A DNA stretch of 64,000 nucleotides, taken from assembly GCA_035297265.1 (NCBI GenBank), contig DATGZH010000060.1, positions 55,621-119,620 of the forward strand, read 5' to 3'. Made by a program: the position numbers and the translations under genes. The notes beneath the pieces are model-generated. The model ran no database searches. It was not told the origin of the DNA and saw only the letters and a program-made list of their open reading frames with translations. How positions within the stretch are numbered: the stretch's first letter is position 1; each line of letters begins with the position of its first letter. This stretch comes from DATGZH01 sp035297265 (GTDB lineage: Bacteria; Actinomycetota; Acidimicrobiia; Acidimicrobiales; RAAP-2). Of the stretch, positions 52,783 to 61,848 are shown piece by piece.

Positions 52783-54102
52783 CTACGCCACGGCGAAGAT
52801 CTGCCAGCTGCCCGGCACGCCCTTCAGCTCGTGCTCGCCCCGGTCGGCGAACGAGAGGCCCGAACCGGCCACGAGGTCGGTCACCGTTCGCGACACGAGC
52901 ACCTGCCCCGGCTCGGCGAGGGCGGCCACCCGGGCCCCGATGTGCACGCCGATCCCGCCGAGGTCGTCGCCGCGCTGGATGCACTCCCCCGTGTGGATCC
53001 CGGCGCGCAGTTCCAGTCCGAGGGGCCGCACCGCCTGGGTCGCGGCCACTGCGCACTCCACCGCGCGCGCCGGGCCGTCGAAGGCGGCGAGGAAGCCGTC
53101 GCCCGTGGTCTTCACCTCGGTGCCCCGGAACCGCCCGAGCAAGCCCCGCATCACGGAGTCGTGGTCGTCGAGCACGACGTGCCAATGGTGGTCACCGAGC
53201 TCCGCCGCCCGGCGGGTGGAGTCGACGATGTCGGTGAACATCACCGTCTTCAGGATCCGGTCGGGGTCGGGCAGCGGCCGATGACCGGTCAGGAACTCCT
53301 CGACGTCGTCGAAGATCGTCCGTTCGTCCGAACGGACGGTCAGGTGGTCGACCGTCGGCAGCTCGATGTAGCGGGCACCGGGGATGTGCTCGGCCAGGTA
53401 GCGGCCGTGTTCGACCGGGGTGATGAGATCGCCGGTGCTGTGGATGACAAGCGTCGGGACCTGGATCGTGGGGAGGATGTCCCTCACGTCGACGTCTCGC
53501 AGCATCATGACGATATCGACCATCGAGTTCGGGCTGGCGCCGTGGCGCTCGTAGCGGGCGAACGCCTCCATCATCGCCGGGTCGGTGGCCGCGCTCGGGA
53601 AGAAACCGGCGAGTATCTCGCCGGTGCCCCACCGGTCCTGGAACATGGCGACAATGTCTGCCGCTTCGCCGGTCGAGTACCCGAAGGCCTGGTCCTGACC
53701 ACGCAGGATGCGGGCGAAGGAGCCCTGGAGGACGAGCGCCGAGGTCCGCTCGGGGTAGGTCGCCGCGAAGAGCAGGCACATGGGCCCGGCTTCGGAGATC
53801 CCCCACAGGGCGGCCCGTTCCATGCCCGCGGCGTCCATCACGGCGCGCACGTCGTCCATCCGCTGTTCGAGTGTGGGTACGCCGGAGCTCCGGTCGGAGA
53901 GACCGGTGCCCCGCTTGTCGAAGAGCACGACACGGGCGAAGGAGCCGACCTGTCGTACGGCCGGGCCGGTGAAGGGCATGTCCCAGGCCAGCTCGACGTT
54001 CGAGACGAAGCCAGGCACGAACACCACGTCGAGCGGGCCCTCGCCGCTGACCTGATAGGCGATGTGGACGTCGCCGCTCTTGGCGTACTGGGTCTCCGGC
54101 AT
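52783..54102 (-). CDS. Alpha/beta hydrolase-class III adenylate/guanylate cyclase fusion
   Basis: A 439-residue two-domain protein. Residues about 1-270 form an alpha/beta hydrolase with LFDKRGTGLSD, the nucleophile elbow ALWGISEAG (S103), and VDHLTV as late His block. From about 285 to 439 a class III cyclase domain follows: FTDIVDSTRRAAELGD (metal Asp pair), GTEVKTTGDGFLAAFDGP and a final GEHELKGVPGSWQIF. The cyclase makes cAMP or cGMP; the hydrolase may sense or cleave a ligand. Start ATG 54102 (GGGGGTGG upstream). Such fusions occur in actinobacteria but are poorly understood. Confidence 0.87.
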   Translation of the reverse strand: MPETQYAKSGDVHIAYQVSGEGPLDVVFVPGFVSNVELAWDMPFTGPAVRQVGSFARVVLFDKRGTGLSDRSSGVPTLEQRMDDVRAVMDAAGMERAALWGISEAGPMCLLFAATYPERTSALVLQGSFARILRGQDQAFGYSTGEAADIVAMFQDRWGTGEILAGFFPSAATDPAMMEAFARYERHGASPNSMVDIVMMLRDVDVRDILPTIQVPTLVIHSTGDLITPVEHGRYLAEHIPGARYIELPTVDHLTVRSDERTIFDDVEEFLTGHRPLPDPDRILKTVMFTDIVDSTRRAAELGDHHWHVVLDDHDSVMRGLLGRFRGTEVKTTGDGFLAAFDGPARAVECAVAATQAVRPLGLELRAGIHTGECIQRGDDLGGIGVHIGARVAALAEPGQVLVSRTVTDLVAGSGLSFADRGEHELKGVPGSWQIFAVA

Positions 54103-54209
54103 CACCACCCCCGCGGCCCCTCGACCACAGCGTTCACCCCTTCGTCATCCGAGTCAAGGCTGCAGGGCGGACCGCCCCCGTGAGGGTGGGTGACGCGCCG
54201 CCCGACGAA

Positions 54210-54653
54210 TCAGTACGTCGTCTCGGCCTGGAGGGGTCCCAGCCGCCCGGCCGCCGCGGCGAGGAGGGCCTGGCTGGCCACGAGGACCGAGAGGTCGCCG
54301 CGGACCTTGATGCGGCCACTGCCGATGGCCTCGGCCGGGCTGAACTCCGACCGGGAGAGGGCGGCGGCGTCGGCGTAGGAGAGCGACACGGTCACCGCCG
54401 GTGCGGCGGCCCACTCCACGGCGTCGGACGGCGTGCCGCGGCAGAGGGACACGAGCCCGTTGTCCATGCGGAGCGTGATCGTGACCTCGTCCCCGTCGGG
54501 CGGCACGTCGCGCACGACCTCGGTGACCGTGAAGCGCCCGTCCGCCGCGGCGAGTGAGGCGTCGGCGGCCGTGCCCGTCAGCTCACGCAGGTCGCTCCCG
54601 CCCAGGGCGGCGTTGAAGGCGGCCACCCAGTCGTCGGAGAGGAAGCGGGGCAC
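54210..54653 (-). CDS. SCP2 sterol-binding-domain-like protein
   Basis: A 147-residue protein resembling the SCP2 (sterol carrier protein 2) lipid-binding fold: the N-terminal DDWVAAFNAAL, a central beta sheet and the C-terminal GRIKVRGDLSVLVASQALL that closes the pocket. It probably binds a hydrophobic ligand; no enzyme motif. GTG 54653 is the start. It is followed downstream by the cyclase gene after 107 bases and preceded by sdhB. Confidence 0.7.
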   Translation of the reverse strand: MPRFLSDDWVAAFNAALGGSDLRELTGTAADASLAAADGRFTVTEVVRDVPPDGDEVTITLRMDNGLVSLCRGTPSDAVEWAAAPAVTVSLSYADAAALSRSEFSPAEAIGSGRIKVRGDLSVLVASQALLAAAAGRLGPLQAETTY

Positions 54654-54678
54654 GGCGCCGAACCCTACCCGAGTGGTG

Positions 54679-55458
54679 TCAGCCGGCCGCCTCGGCCTCG
54701 GCCGGCGTCTTCTTCTTCCGGCGGAGGATCTTGCGGCCGAGCCACGCCGCCGGGTCGTAGGAGCTGTCCACGACCCGCTCCTTCAGCGGGATGATGGCGT
54801 TGTCGGTGATCTTGATGTGCTCCGGGCAGACCTCGGTGCAGCACTTGGTGATGTTGCAGAGGCCGAGCCCGGCCTGCTGGCGGAGCAGCTCCCGCCGGTC
54901 GTTCGTGTCGAGGGGGTGCATCTCGAGCTCGGCGTAGCGGATGAAGAACCTCGGCCCGGCGTAGTGGGGCTTGTTCTCCTCGTGGTCCCGGATGACGTGG
55001 CAGACGTTCTGGCACATGAAGCACTCGATGCACTTGCGGAACTCCTGGCCCCGCTCGATGTCCTCCTGCTGCATCCGGTAGCCCCCCTCCGGCGGGGGGC
55101 CCGGCAGGAAGGCCGGCACGGCCTTGGCCACCTCGAAGTTGAAGCTGACGTCGGTCACGAGGTCCCGGATGATGGGAAAGGTCCGCATGGGGGCCACGAC
55201 CACCTCCTCGCCTTCGGGGAGCTGGTCCATGCGGGTCATGCACATGAGCCGGGGGAGGCCGTTGATCTCGGCCGAGCACGAGCCGCACTTGCCGGCCTTG
55301 CAGTTCCAGCGGCAGGCGAGGTCGGGGGCCTCGGTGGCCTGGATGCGGTGGATGACGTCGAGGACCACCTCGCCCTCCTGGGCGGGCAGCGTGAACGCTT
55401 GGAAGTCCCCGCCGGTCTCGTCGCCCCGCCAGACCTGCATCACGATGTCGTCGGCCAT
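54679..55458 (-). CDS. sdhB: Succinate dehydrogenase/fumarate reductase iron-sulfur subunit (Sdh1 type)
   Basis: A 259-residue iron-sulfur subunit. The [2Fe-2S] domain has C53-C58-C61-C73 (CKAGKCGSC...C). The [4Fe-4S]/[3Fe-4S] domain has CIECFMCQNVCHVIRD and CNITKCCTEVCPEHIKI. It carries electrons from SdhA's FAD to quinone in the membrane. A Lys-rich tail (LRRKKKTPAEAEA) follows. The sdhA stop and sdhB ATG share one base (TGATG). Order sdhC-sdhA-sdhB on one strand matches mycobacterial Sdh1. Confidence 0.95.
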   Translation of the reverse strand: MADDIVMQVWRGDETGGDFQAFTLPAQEGEVVLDVIHRIQATEAPDLACRWNCKAGKCGSCSAEINGLPRLMCMTRMDQLPEGEEVVVAPMRTFPIIRDLVTDVSFNFEVAKAVPAFLPGPPPEGGYRMQQEDIERGQEFRKCIECFMCQNVCHVIRDHEENKPHYAGPRFFIRYAELEMHPLDTNDRRELLRQQAGLGLCNITKCCTEVCPEHIKITDNAIIPLKERVVDSSYDPAAWLGRKILRRKKKTPAEAEAAG

Positions 55459-57272
55459 CAGTGCGACTCCTCGAAGAGGGCCTTGAGGTCGTCGGGCAGC
55501 ACGAGGATGGGCTCGGGCGTCACCTTGATCTCGCCCTCCACCCCGCCGCCCGCCGGCTGGCTGAGCACGAAGTTGACCTTCCCGAGCTCGGGATCGGCCT
55601 CGGGGTAGTCGTCCCTCGTGTGGCCGCCCCGGCTCTCCTTGCGCTCCCGCGCCCCGAGGGTCACGCAGCGCGAGACGGTGAGCATGGCGGGGAGGTCGGT
55701 GGCGAGGTTCCAGCCCGGGTTGTAGACCCGGGGCCCCTTGATGGCCAACTTGGCCGTGCGCTCGCGCAGCGTATCGAGCTGCTCCAGCGCCTCGTCGAGC
55801 TCGGGGCCGGTGCGGATGATGCCGACGAGGGACTGCATGGTCTCCCAGAGGTCGTGCTGGACGTCGTAGGGGTTCTCACCCTCTTCCCGCTCGAAGGGGT
55901 CCAGGGCCTCCTTCGAGATCGCCTGCACCTCGCTGTCGTTCACCGTCGGCGTGCCGGTGCGCCCCTCGGCGTAGTCCGAGGCCCCCATCCCGGCCCGGCG
56001 GCCGAACACGAGGAGGTCCGAGAGCGAGTTGCCGCCGAGGCGGTTCGCGCCGTGCATACCGCCCGCCACCTCGCCGGCGGCGAAGAGGCCGGGCACCGCC
56101 GCCGCTTCGGTGTCGGCGTCGACCCGCACGCCGCCCATCATGTAGTGGCAGGTCGGCCCGACCTCCATGGCCTCGGCGGTGATGTCCACGCCCGCTAGCT
56201 CCATGAACTGGTGGTACATGGAGGGCAGGCGGCGCCGGATGTACTCGGGGCTCCGGCGGTTGGCGATGTCGAGGAAGACCCCGCCGTGCGGGCTGCCGCG
56301 GCCCGCCTTCACCTCGGTGTTGATCGAGCGGGCCACCTCGTCACGGGGGAGGAGGTCCGGCGGGCGGCGGCCGGCCGAGTGATCCTCGTACCAGCGGTCG
56401 GCCTCCTCGTCGGTCTCGGCCGTCTCCGCCCGGAACATCGGGGCCACGTAGTCGAACATGAACCGCTTGCCCTCGCTGTTGAGGAGCACCCCTCCGTCGC
56501 CCCGCACGCCCTCCGTCACGAGCAGCCCCCGGACCGAGAGGGGCCAGACCATGCCCGTCGGGTGGAACTGCACGGCCTCCATGTCGATGAGGTCGGCCCC
56601 GACCCAGAGGGCCATGGCATGACCGTCACCGGTCGACTCCCAGCTGTTCGACGTGTACTTCCAGGACTTGCCGATGCCGCCGCTCGAGAGCACGAAGGCC
56701 TTGCCGGTGAACAGCACGAACTCGCCGGTCGGCCGCCAGTAGCCGACGGCGGCCGACACCCGGCCGTCGCTGTCGGTGAGCAGGCGGAGGACCTTGCACT
56801 CCATGAAGACCTCGATGTCCATCGAGACGGCCTTCTGCTGGAGGGTGCGGATCATCTCGAGCCCGGTGCGGTCGCCCACGTGGGCCAGGCGGGCGTAGCG
56901 GTGGCCGCCGAAGTCCCGCTGGAGGATGCGCCCGTCCTTCGTACGGTCGAAGAGCGCCCCCCAGGCCTCGAGCTCCTCCACCCGGTCGGGGGCCTCCTGG
57001 GCGTGGAGCTGGGCCATGCGCCAGTTGTTGAGCATCTTGCCGCCGCGCATCGTGTCGCGGAAGTGCACCTGCCAGTTGTCCTCCGGGTAGATGTTGCCCA
57101 TCGCCGCGGCCACCCCGCCCTCGGCCATGACCGTGTGGGCCTTGCCGAGGAGGGACTTGCAGACCACCGCGGTGCGCAGGCCCCGCTGCTTGGCCTCGAT
57201 GGCCGCCCGCAGGCCGGCCCCGCCGGCCCCGATCACGACGACGTCGAACTCGTGGCTCTCGATCCCGTCCAT
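55458..57272 (-). CDS. sdhA: Succinate dehydrogenase flavoprotein subunit (Sdh1 type)
   Basis: A 604-residue flavoprotein. The FAD loop is VVVIGAGGAGLRAAIEA (about 11-27); H46 in KAHTVMAEGGVA is the covalent-FAD His position. EAVQFHPTGM, RSPEYIRRRLP and HGANRLGGNSLSDLLVFGRRAG are conserved active-site blocks. It oxidises succinate to fumarate. The 604 residues agree with the mycobacterial Sdh1 type more than the shorter SdhA of the other group. ATG 57272 with GGTAGGAGATGG upstream. Co-transcribed after sdhC (37 bases). Confidence 0.95.
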   Translation of the reverse strand: MDGIESHEFDVVVIGAGGAGLRAAIEAKQRGLRTAVVCKSLLGKAHTVMAEGGVAAAMGNIYPEDNWQVHFRDTMRGGKMLNNWRMAQLHAQEAPDRVEELEAWGALFDRTKDGRILQRDFGGHRYARLAHVGDRTGLEMIRTLQQKAVSMDIEVFMECKVLRLLTDSDGRVSAAVGYWRPTGEFVLFTGKAFVLSSGGIGKSWKYTSNSWESTGDGHAMALWVGADLIDMEAVQFHPTGMVWPLSVRGLLVTEGVRGDGGVLLNSEGKRFMFDYVAPMFRAETAETDEEADRWYEDHSAGRRPPDLLPRDEVARSINTEVKAGRGSPHGGVFLDIANRRSPEYIRRRLPSMYHQFMELAGVDITAEAMEVGPTCHYMMGGVRVDADTEAAAVPGLFAAGEVAGGMHGANRLGGNSLSDLLVFGRRAGMGASDYAEGRTGTPTVNDSEVQAISKEALDPFEREEGENPYDVQHDLWETMQSLVGIIRTGPELDEALEQLDTLRERTAKLAIKGPRVYNPGWNLATDLPAMLTVSRCVTLGARERKESRGGHTRDDYPEADPELGKVNFVLSQPAGGGVEGEIKVTPEPILVLPDDLKALFEESH

Positions 57273-57309
57273 CTCCTACCGTCCTCTCACTGCACGTGCC
57301 CCGACCACC

Positions 57310-58131
57310 TCAGAACAGCTTCGGGTCGGTGAACGCACCACTCGCCACGAGCCGGATGTAGAGGTCGGTCAGGCCCACGAAGATGAGGCTGGCCCAGGCG
57401 AACTGCATGTGGCGGGCGTTGAGCGGCGTCACGACCTTCCAGAGCCAGTGACGGAGAGGGTGCTTGGAGAAACTCCGCACCTGCCCGCCGCAGAGGTGGC
57501 GGCAGGCGTGGCACGACAGCGTGTACAGCCACAGGAGGGCGGCGTTCACGCAGAGGACGATCGTCCCGAGCCCCACACCGATGCCCTGCCCGGGGAACTG
57601 GAAGGCCACCACGGCGTCGATCGTGAGGATCACGTTGAAGATGAGGCCGAAGTAGAAGAACCAGCGGTGGACGTTCTGGAGGATGAGCGGGAAGCGGGTC
57701 TCGCCCGAGTACTTGCCGTGGGCGTCGGCCACGCCGCACGACGGCGGGGCCAGCCAGAACGAGCGGTAGTAGGCCCGGCGGTAGTAGTAGCAGGTGAACC
57801 GGAAGCCGAGCGGGAAGACGAGGATCAGGAGGGCGGGGGAGATCGTCCACCAGCTGATGACCCAGCTCGGGTGGCTGCCCGGCACGCAACTGGCGGCCAG
57901 GCACGGTGAGTAGAACGGCGAGATGTAGTTGCGGTGCATCGCCGGGCCGACGAAGTAGTTCTTGTTGGCGAACGCCGCGTAGGTGGCGTACGTGACGAAG
58001 GCCGTGAGGATCGTGACGGTGACGAGCACCGAGCCCCACCAGCGGTCCTTGCGGAGCGTCGTACGGTCTGGACCGCCCCGGGTGCCGCCGATGGCGACCG
58101 GCGTCACCCTTGCGTCTTCGACCGTCGTCAC
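57310..58131 (-). CDS. sdhC: Succinate dehydrogenase membrane anchor, Sdh1-type SdhC
   Basis: A 273-residue protein with about five transmembrane helices and no companion sdhD, the arrangement of mycobacterial Sdh1 (Rv0249c-like). The most notable feature is YTLSCHACRHLCGG (C207, H208, C210, H212, C214), inside the membrane domain. In mycobacterial Sdh1 a membrane-embedded Rieske-type FeS cluster has been reported, with Cys/His ligands from this subunit, so this is a plausible homologous site. NVHRWFFYFGLIF and PLRHWLWKVV provide other conserved His. ATG 58131 start, with GGAGGTAG upstream. A heme-based anchor is the alternative. Confidence 0.88.
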   Translation of the reverse strand: MTTVEDARVTPVAIGGTRGGPDRTTLRKDRWWGSVLVTVTILTAFVTYATYAAFANKNYFVGPAMHRNYISPFYSPCLAASCVPGSHPSWVISWWTISPALLILVFPLGFRFTCYYYRRAYYRSFWLAPPSCGVADAHGKYSGETRFPLILQNVHRWFFYFGLIFNVILTIDAVVAFQFPGQGIGVGLGTIVLCVNAALLWLYTLSCHACRHLCGGQVRSFSKHPLRHWLWKVVTPLNARHMQFAWASLIFVGLTDLYIRLVASGAFTDPKLF

Positions 58132-58369
58132 GCCCTACCTCCTTCCCGCCCGTGGCTGCGCCGTGTCCCGGGCCTCAGGTCGCCGACCGCCGCCCACCCC
58201 AACCGGGGGGCGAACCTCTGGTCGAGGCCATCTTTCCAGAATGTGACCGGAGACGGCACAACTATCGTCGCCAGCGAATTCGGCCATCGACGAAGGCGAT
58301 GCCGGCCCGCTCGGCCGGCGGCCCGCCCGCTGGGGCACGGCCCCGGGGTGCCCGGCATAGGCTCCCCGC
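58132..58369. promoter_or_regulatory. Divergent region between sdhC and the AAA+ gene
   Basis: No gene. TAGGCT (58358-58363) ends six bases before the AAA+ ATG (58370), a leaderless-type -10 position. AATGTGACC-rich sequence at about 58235-58265 is the only lower-GC part and may hold the sdh promoter. No palindromes were seen. Confidence 0.4.
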
Positions 58370-59812
58370 ATGGCCGCCCACTCCACCCACTCGCATTTCC
58401 CGCCCGCGGGCCTGCCCCGCAACCTCGCCGACCTCCGCGCCTCGGGCTGGACGTCGACGCCGGTCACCGACGAGCTCCGCCGCAACGCGTCGAAGCGCAT
58501 CGCCGCGGGTGAGACCCTCGTCCCCGGCATCATGGGGTTCGAGGAGACCGTCGTGCCCCAGCTCGAGAACGCCCTCCTCGCCGGGCACGACATGATCCTC
58601 CTCGGCGAGCGAGGCCAGGCCAAGACCCGGGTCATCCGCAACCTCGTCGACCTGCTCGACGAGTGGCTCCCGATCGTGGCCGGCTCGGAGATCAACGACG
58701 ACCCCTACCACCCCGTCTCGCGCTACGCCCGCGTGCGGGTGGCCGAGGAGGGCGACGACACGGCCATCGACTGGATCCACCGGAGCGACCGCTACGGCGA
58801 GAAGCTGGCCACGCCGGACACCTCGATCGCCGACCTGATCGGCGAGGTCGACCCGATCAAGGTGGCCGAGGGCCGTTACCTCTCCGACGAGCTGGCCCTC
58901 CACTACGGCCTCGTGCCCCGGGTCAACCGGGGGATCTTCGCCATCAACGAGCTGCCCGACCTGGCCGAGCGGATCCAGGTGGGCCTCCTGAACGTGCTCG
59001 AGGAGCGCGATGTGCAGATCCGGGGCCACCGGATCCGGCTCCCGCTCGACATCGTGCTCGTCGCCACCGCCAACCCCGAGGACTACACGAACCGGGGCCG
59101 CATCATCACGCCGCTGAAGGACCGCTTCGGTGCCCAGATCAGGACGCACTACCCGCGCGAGACGGTGACCGAGGTGGCCATCATGAAGTCCGAGGCCACG
59201 CTGCCGACGGACGGCGTGCCCGTGGTGGTGCCGGCGTTCCTGGAGGAGATCGTGGCGGAGATCAGCCAGCTCGCCCGACGGAGCCCGCACCTCAACCAGC
59301 GGAGCGGCGTCTCGGTGCGCCTGTCCATCGCCAACTACGAGACGCTGGCCGCCAACGCTGTGCGCCGGGCGCTGCGCACGGGTGAGCCGATGGCCGTCCC
59401 CCGGGTGAGCGACCTCGGCGCCCTCGTCACCTCCACCCAAGGCAAGGTCGAGGTGGAGGCCATGGAGGAGGGCCACGAGGACGAGGTCATGGCCCAGCTC
59501 GTGTCGGCCGCCGTGCTGTCGGTCTTCCGCCGCCGGGTGACCCTCGAGGACCCCGGCTCGATCGTCGCCGCCTTCGAGGGCGAGATGGTCGTGCACGCCG
59601 GCGACGACCTGCCGTCGTCGGCCTACCTCGAGGTCCTCCGGGACGCCCCCGCCCTCGAGCCCCCGGCCCGGGCCATCGGCGGCCTCGACGCCCAGGAGTC
59701 GCCGGCCCTCCTGGCGAGCGCCCTCGAGTTCCTCCTCGAGGGCCTCCACCTCACCAAGCGGCTGAACAAGGACGCCTCGGGGGCCCGGGCCCTCTACCGG
59801 AGCCGCAAATGA
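58370..59812 (+). CDS. AAA+ ATPase of the MoxR/magnesium-chelatase ChlI type
   Basis: A 480-residue AAA+ ATPase. Walker A is the variant GERGQAKT (79-86) in MILLGERGQAKTRVI; Walker B region GIFAINELPDL, sensor 1 DIVLVATANPEDYTNRGR, then arginine finger region GAQIRTHYPRE match the ChlI/MoxR group. Such proteins work with VWA-domain proteins to insert metals or remodel partners. The next gene is exactly such a VWA protein and overlaps by four bases. The substrate is unknown. ATG 58370 lies six bases after TAGGCT, so leaderless expression is possible. Confidence 0.9.
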   Translation: MAAHSTHSHFPPAGLPRNLADLRASGWTSTPVTDELRRNASKRIAAGETLVPGIMGFEETVVPQLENALLAGHDMILLGERGQAKTRVIRNLVDLLDEWLPIVAGSEINDDPYHPVSRYARVRVAEEGDDTAIDWIHRSDRYGEKLATPDTSIADLIGEVDPIKVAEGRYLSDELALHYGLVPRVNRGIFAINELPDLAERIQVGLLNVLEERDVQIRGHRIRLPLDIVLVATANPEDYTNRGRIITPLKDRFGAQIRTHYPRETVTEVAIMKSEATLPTDGVPVVVPAFLEEIVAEISQLARRSPHLNQRSGVSVRLSIANYETLAANAVRRALRTGEPMAVPRVSDLGALVTSTQGKVEVEAMEEGHEDEVMAQLVSAAVLSVFRRRVTLEDPGSIVAAFEGEMVVHAGDDLPSSAYLEVLRDAPALEPPARAIGGLDAQESPALLASALEFLLEGLHLTKRLNKDASGARALYRSRK

Positions 59813-61818
59813 CCGCCCGCTACGACTACTCCCGCTGGGACGGCACCCAGGAGTTCGCCGACCTCGACGCCGACGACCTCCTGTCGGGCCTGACCGACGA
59901 CCTCCTGGCGCAGGGCGACCTGACCGATGCCCTGCGGCGGATGCTGCGGGGCGGGATGCGCACGGCCGACGGCGAGCGGGTGATGGGCCTGCGTGAGCTC
60001 ATGGAGCGCCTGCGCCGCCGCCGCCAGGAAGTGCTCGACCGGGGCGACCTGAGCGGTGAGTTGGCGCGCATCAACGAGGCCCTGAACGAGGTGCTGGGCG
60101 ACGAGCGCGAGGCCCTCGACGAGCTGGCCGACGAGGCGCAGGCCTCGGGCGACGAACGGCGCCAACAGGTCACCGACAACGTGGTGTCCGAGAAGCGCAT
60201 GGCCCTCGACCTTCTCCCGAACGACCTCGCCGGGAAGGTCCGCGAGCTCCAGCACTACGACTTCGTCTCCACCGAGGCCCGGGAGCGCTTCGAGGAGCTG
60301 ATGGAGGAGCTCAGGAAGGAGGTGGCCGACACCTACTTCAAGGGCGCGACCGAAGCGCTGAGCTCGACCGACCCGGCCCAGCTCCAACGGATGCGCGACG
60401 CCTTCGACGCGCTCAACCAGATGATCGAGCAGCGCGAGCGGGGCGAGCCGCTCGACCCCTCCTTCGAGGACTTCATGTCCCAGTTCGGTGACATGTTCCC
60501 GGGCGACCCGCAGAGCCTCGACGAGCTCTTGGAGCAGCTCGCGGCCCGCATGGCGGCGGCGGAAGCCATGTGGCGGTCGCTCTCGCCCGAGCAGCGGGAC
60601 CAGCTGCGTCAGCTGGCCGAACAGCTCCTCGAGGACATGGACCTGCGCTGGCAGCTCGAGCGCCTCGCCGGCAACCTCGCGGGGGCCTTCCCGGGGCTCG
60701 GCGGGAACCAGGGCTACGAGTTCACCGGGGACGCCCCCATGGGCCTGTCGCAGGCGACCGACGCCACGGCCGAGCTGGCCGAGATGGACCGCATCGAGTC
60801 GGTCCTGCAGTCGGCCAACTCGCCGGCTGCCCTTTCGGAGATCGACATCGACGAGGTGCGTCGGCACATGGGTGAGGACGCCGCCCGCTCGCTCGACCGC
60901 CTGGCCCGGCTGACCCGGACCCTCCAGGAGGCCGGGCTCATCGAGCAGAAGGGAGACCGCACCGAGCTGACCCCGAAGGGCGCCCGCCGCATCGGCCAGC
61001 GGGCCCTCTCGGACCTCTTCGCCCAGATCAACCAGGACCGCATCGGGGAGCACCAGATCACGTGGTCGGGGTTCGGCCACGACCGGGAGGAGACGACGAA
61101 GCCCTACGAGTTCGGGGACCCGTTCAACCTCCACTTGTCGAAGACGGTGCACAACGCAGTCACCCGCTCCGGCGCCGGCGTACCCGTCCGCCTCGTCCTC
61201 GACGACTTCGAGATCGTCGAGACCGAGGCCCTCAGCCGCTCGGCCACCGCCCTCCTCGTCGACCTGTCGATGTCGATGCCCATGCGGGACAACTTCGTGC
61301 CGGCCAAGAAGATGGCCATGGCCCTCCATCGCCTCATCAGCACGAAGTTCCCGCGCGACTTCCTCGGCATCATCGGCTTCTCCGAGGTGGCGAGGGAGAT
61401 CAAGGCCGACGACCTGCCCACGGCCATGTGGGACTACGTCTACGGCACCAACCTGCAGCACGCCCTGACCCTGGCCCGTCGCATGCTGGCCCACGAGCAC
61501 GGCACGAAGCAGATCATCGTCGTGACCGACGGCGAGCCCACCGCCCACATCGACGACCACGGCGAGGTGTTTTTCGCCTACCCGCCGGTGGCCGAGACCC
61601 TCCGGCGGACGATGGCCGAGGTGCTGCGGTGCACCAGGGCCGGGATCACCATCAACGTGTTCGCTCTCGACCTCGAGCGGACGCAGTACCCGTTCGTGGA
61701 CCAGATCGCCCGCATCAACGGGGGACGGACCTTCTACACGTCACCCGACTCCCTCGGCGGCTACGTGCTGGTGGACTTCCTCCAACACCGTCGGATCATC
61801 CGCTCGGCCACCGGCTGA
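59809..61818 (+). CDS. VWA-domain (ChlD/BatA-like) partner protein of the AAA+ ATPase
   Basis: A 669-residue protein with a long helical, acidic N-terminal two thirds (for example DDLLSGLTDDLLAQGDLTDA, coiled-coil MERLRRRRQEVLD) and a C-terminal VWA domain from about residue 475. The MIDAS motif DLSMSM starts at residue 485 (DxSxS), followed by IIGFSEVA (Thr/Ser position) and VVTDGEPTA (Asp). ATG overlaps the AAA+ stop (ATGA), so both are coupled. Known pairs of this type include MoxR-VWA and BchI-BchD; the client here is unknown. Confidence 0.88.
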   Translation: MTARYDYSRWDGTQEFADLDADDLLSGLTDDLLAQGDLTDALRRMLRGGMRTADGERVMGLRELMERLRRRRQEVLDRGDLSGELARINEALNEVLGDEREALDELADEAQASGDERRQQVTDNVVSEKRMALDLLPNDLAGKVRELQHYDFVSTEARERFEELMEELRKEVADTYFKGATEALSSTDPAQLQRMRDAFDALNQMIEQRERGEPLDPSFEDFMSQFGDMFPGDPQSLDELLEQLAARMAAAEAMWRSLSPEQRDQLRQLAEQLLEDMDLRWQLERLAGNLAGAFPGLGGNQGYEFTGDAPMGLSQATDATAELAEMDRIESVLQSANSPAALSEIDIDEVRRHMGEDAARSLDRLARLTRTLQEAGLIEQKGDRTELTPKGARRIGQRALSDLFAQINQDRIGEHQITWSGFGHDREETTKPYEFGDPFNLHLSKTVHNAVTRSGAGVPVRLVLDDFEIVETEALSRSATALLVDLSMSMPMRDNFVPAKKMAMALHRLISTKFPRDFLGIIGFSEVAREIKADDLPTAMWDYVYGTNLQHALTLARRMLAHEHGTKQIIVVTDGEPTAHIDDHGEVFFAYPPVAETLRRTMAEVLRCTRAGITINVFALDLERTQYPFVDQIARINGGRTFYTSPDSLGGYVLVDFLQHRRIIRSATG

Positions 61819-61832
61819 GCAGCCCCATCGTT

Positions 61833-61848
61833 CCGGCCCCCGGGCCGG
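61833..61848 (+). terminator. Inverted repeat after the VWA gene
   Basis: CCGGCCC (61833-61839) pairs exactly with GGGCCGG (61842-61848) across two bases, 14 bases after the VWA stop. The loop is too small for a good hairpin in this exact form and there is no T tract, so terminator function is tentative. Confidence 0.3.
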
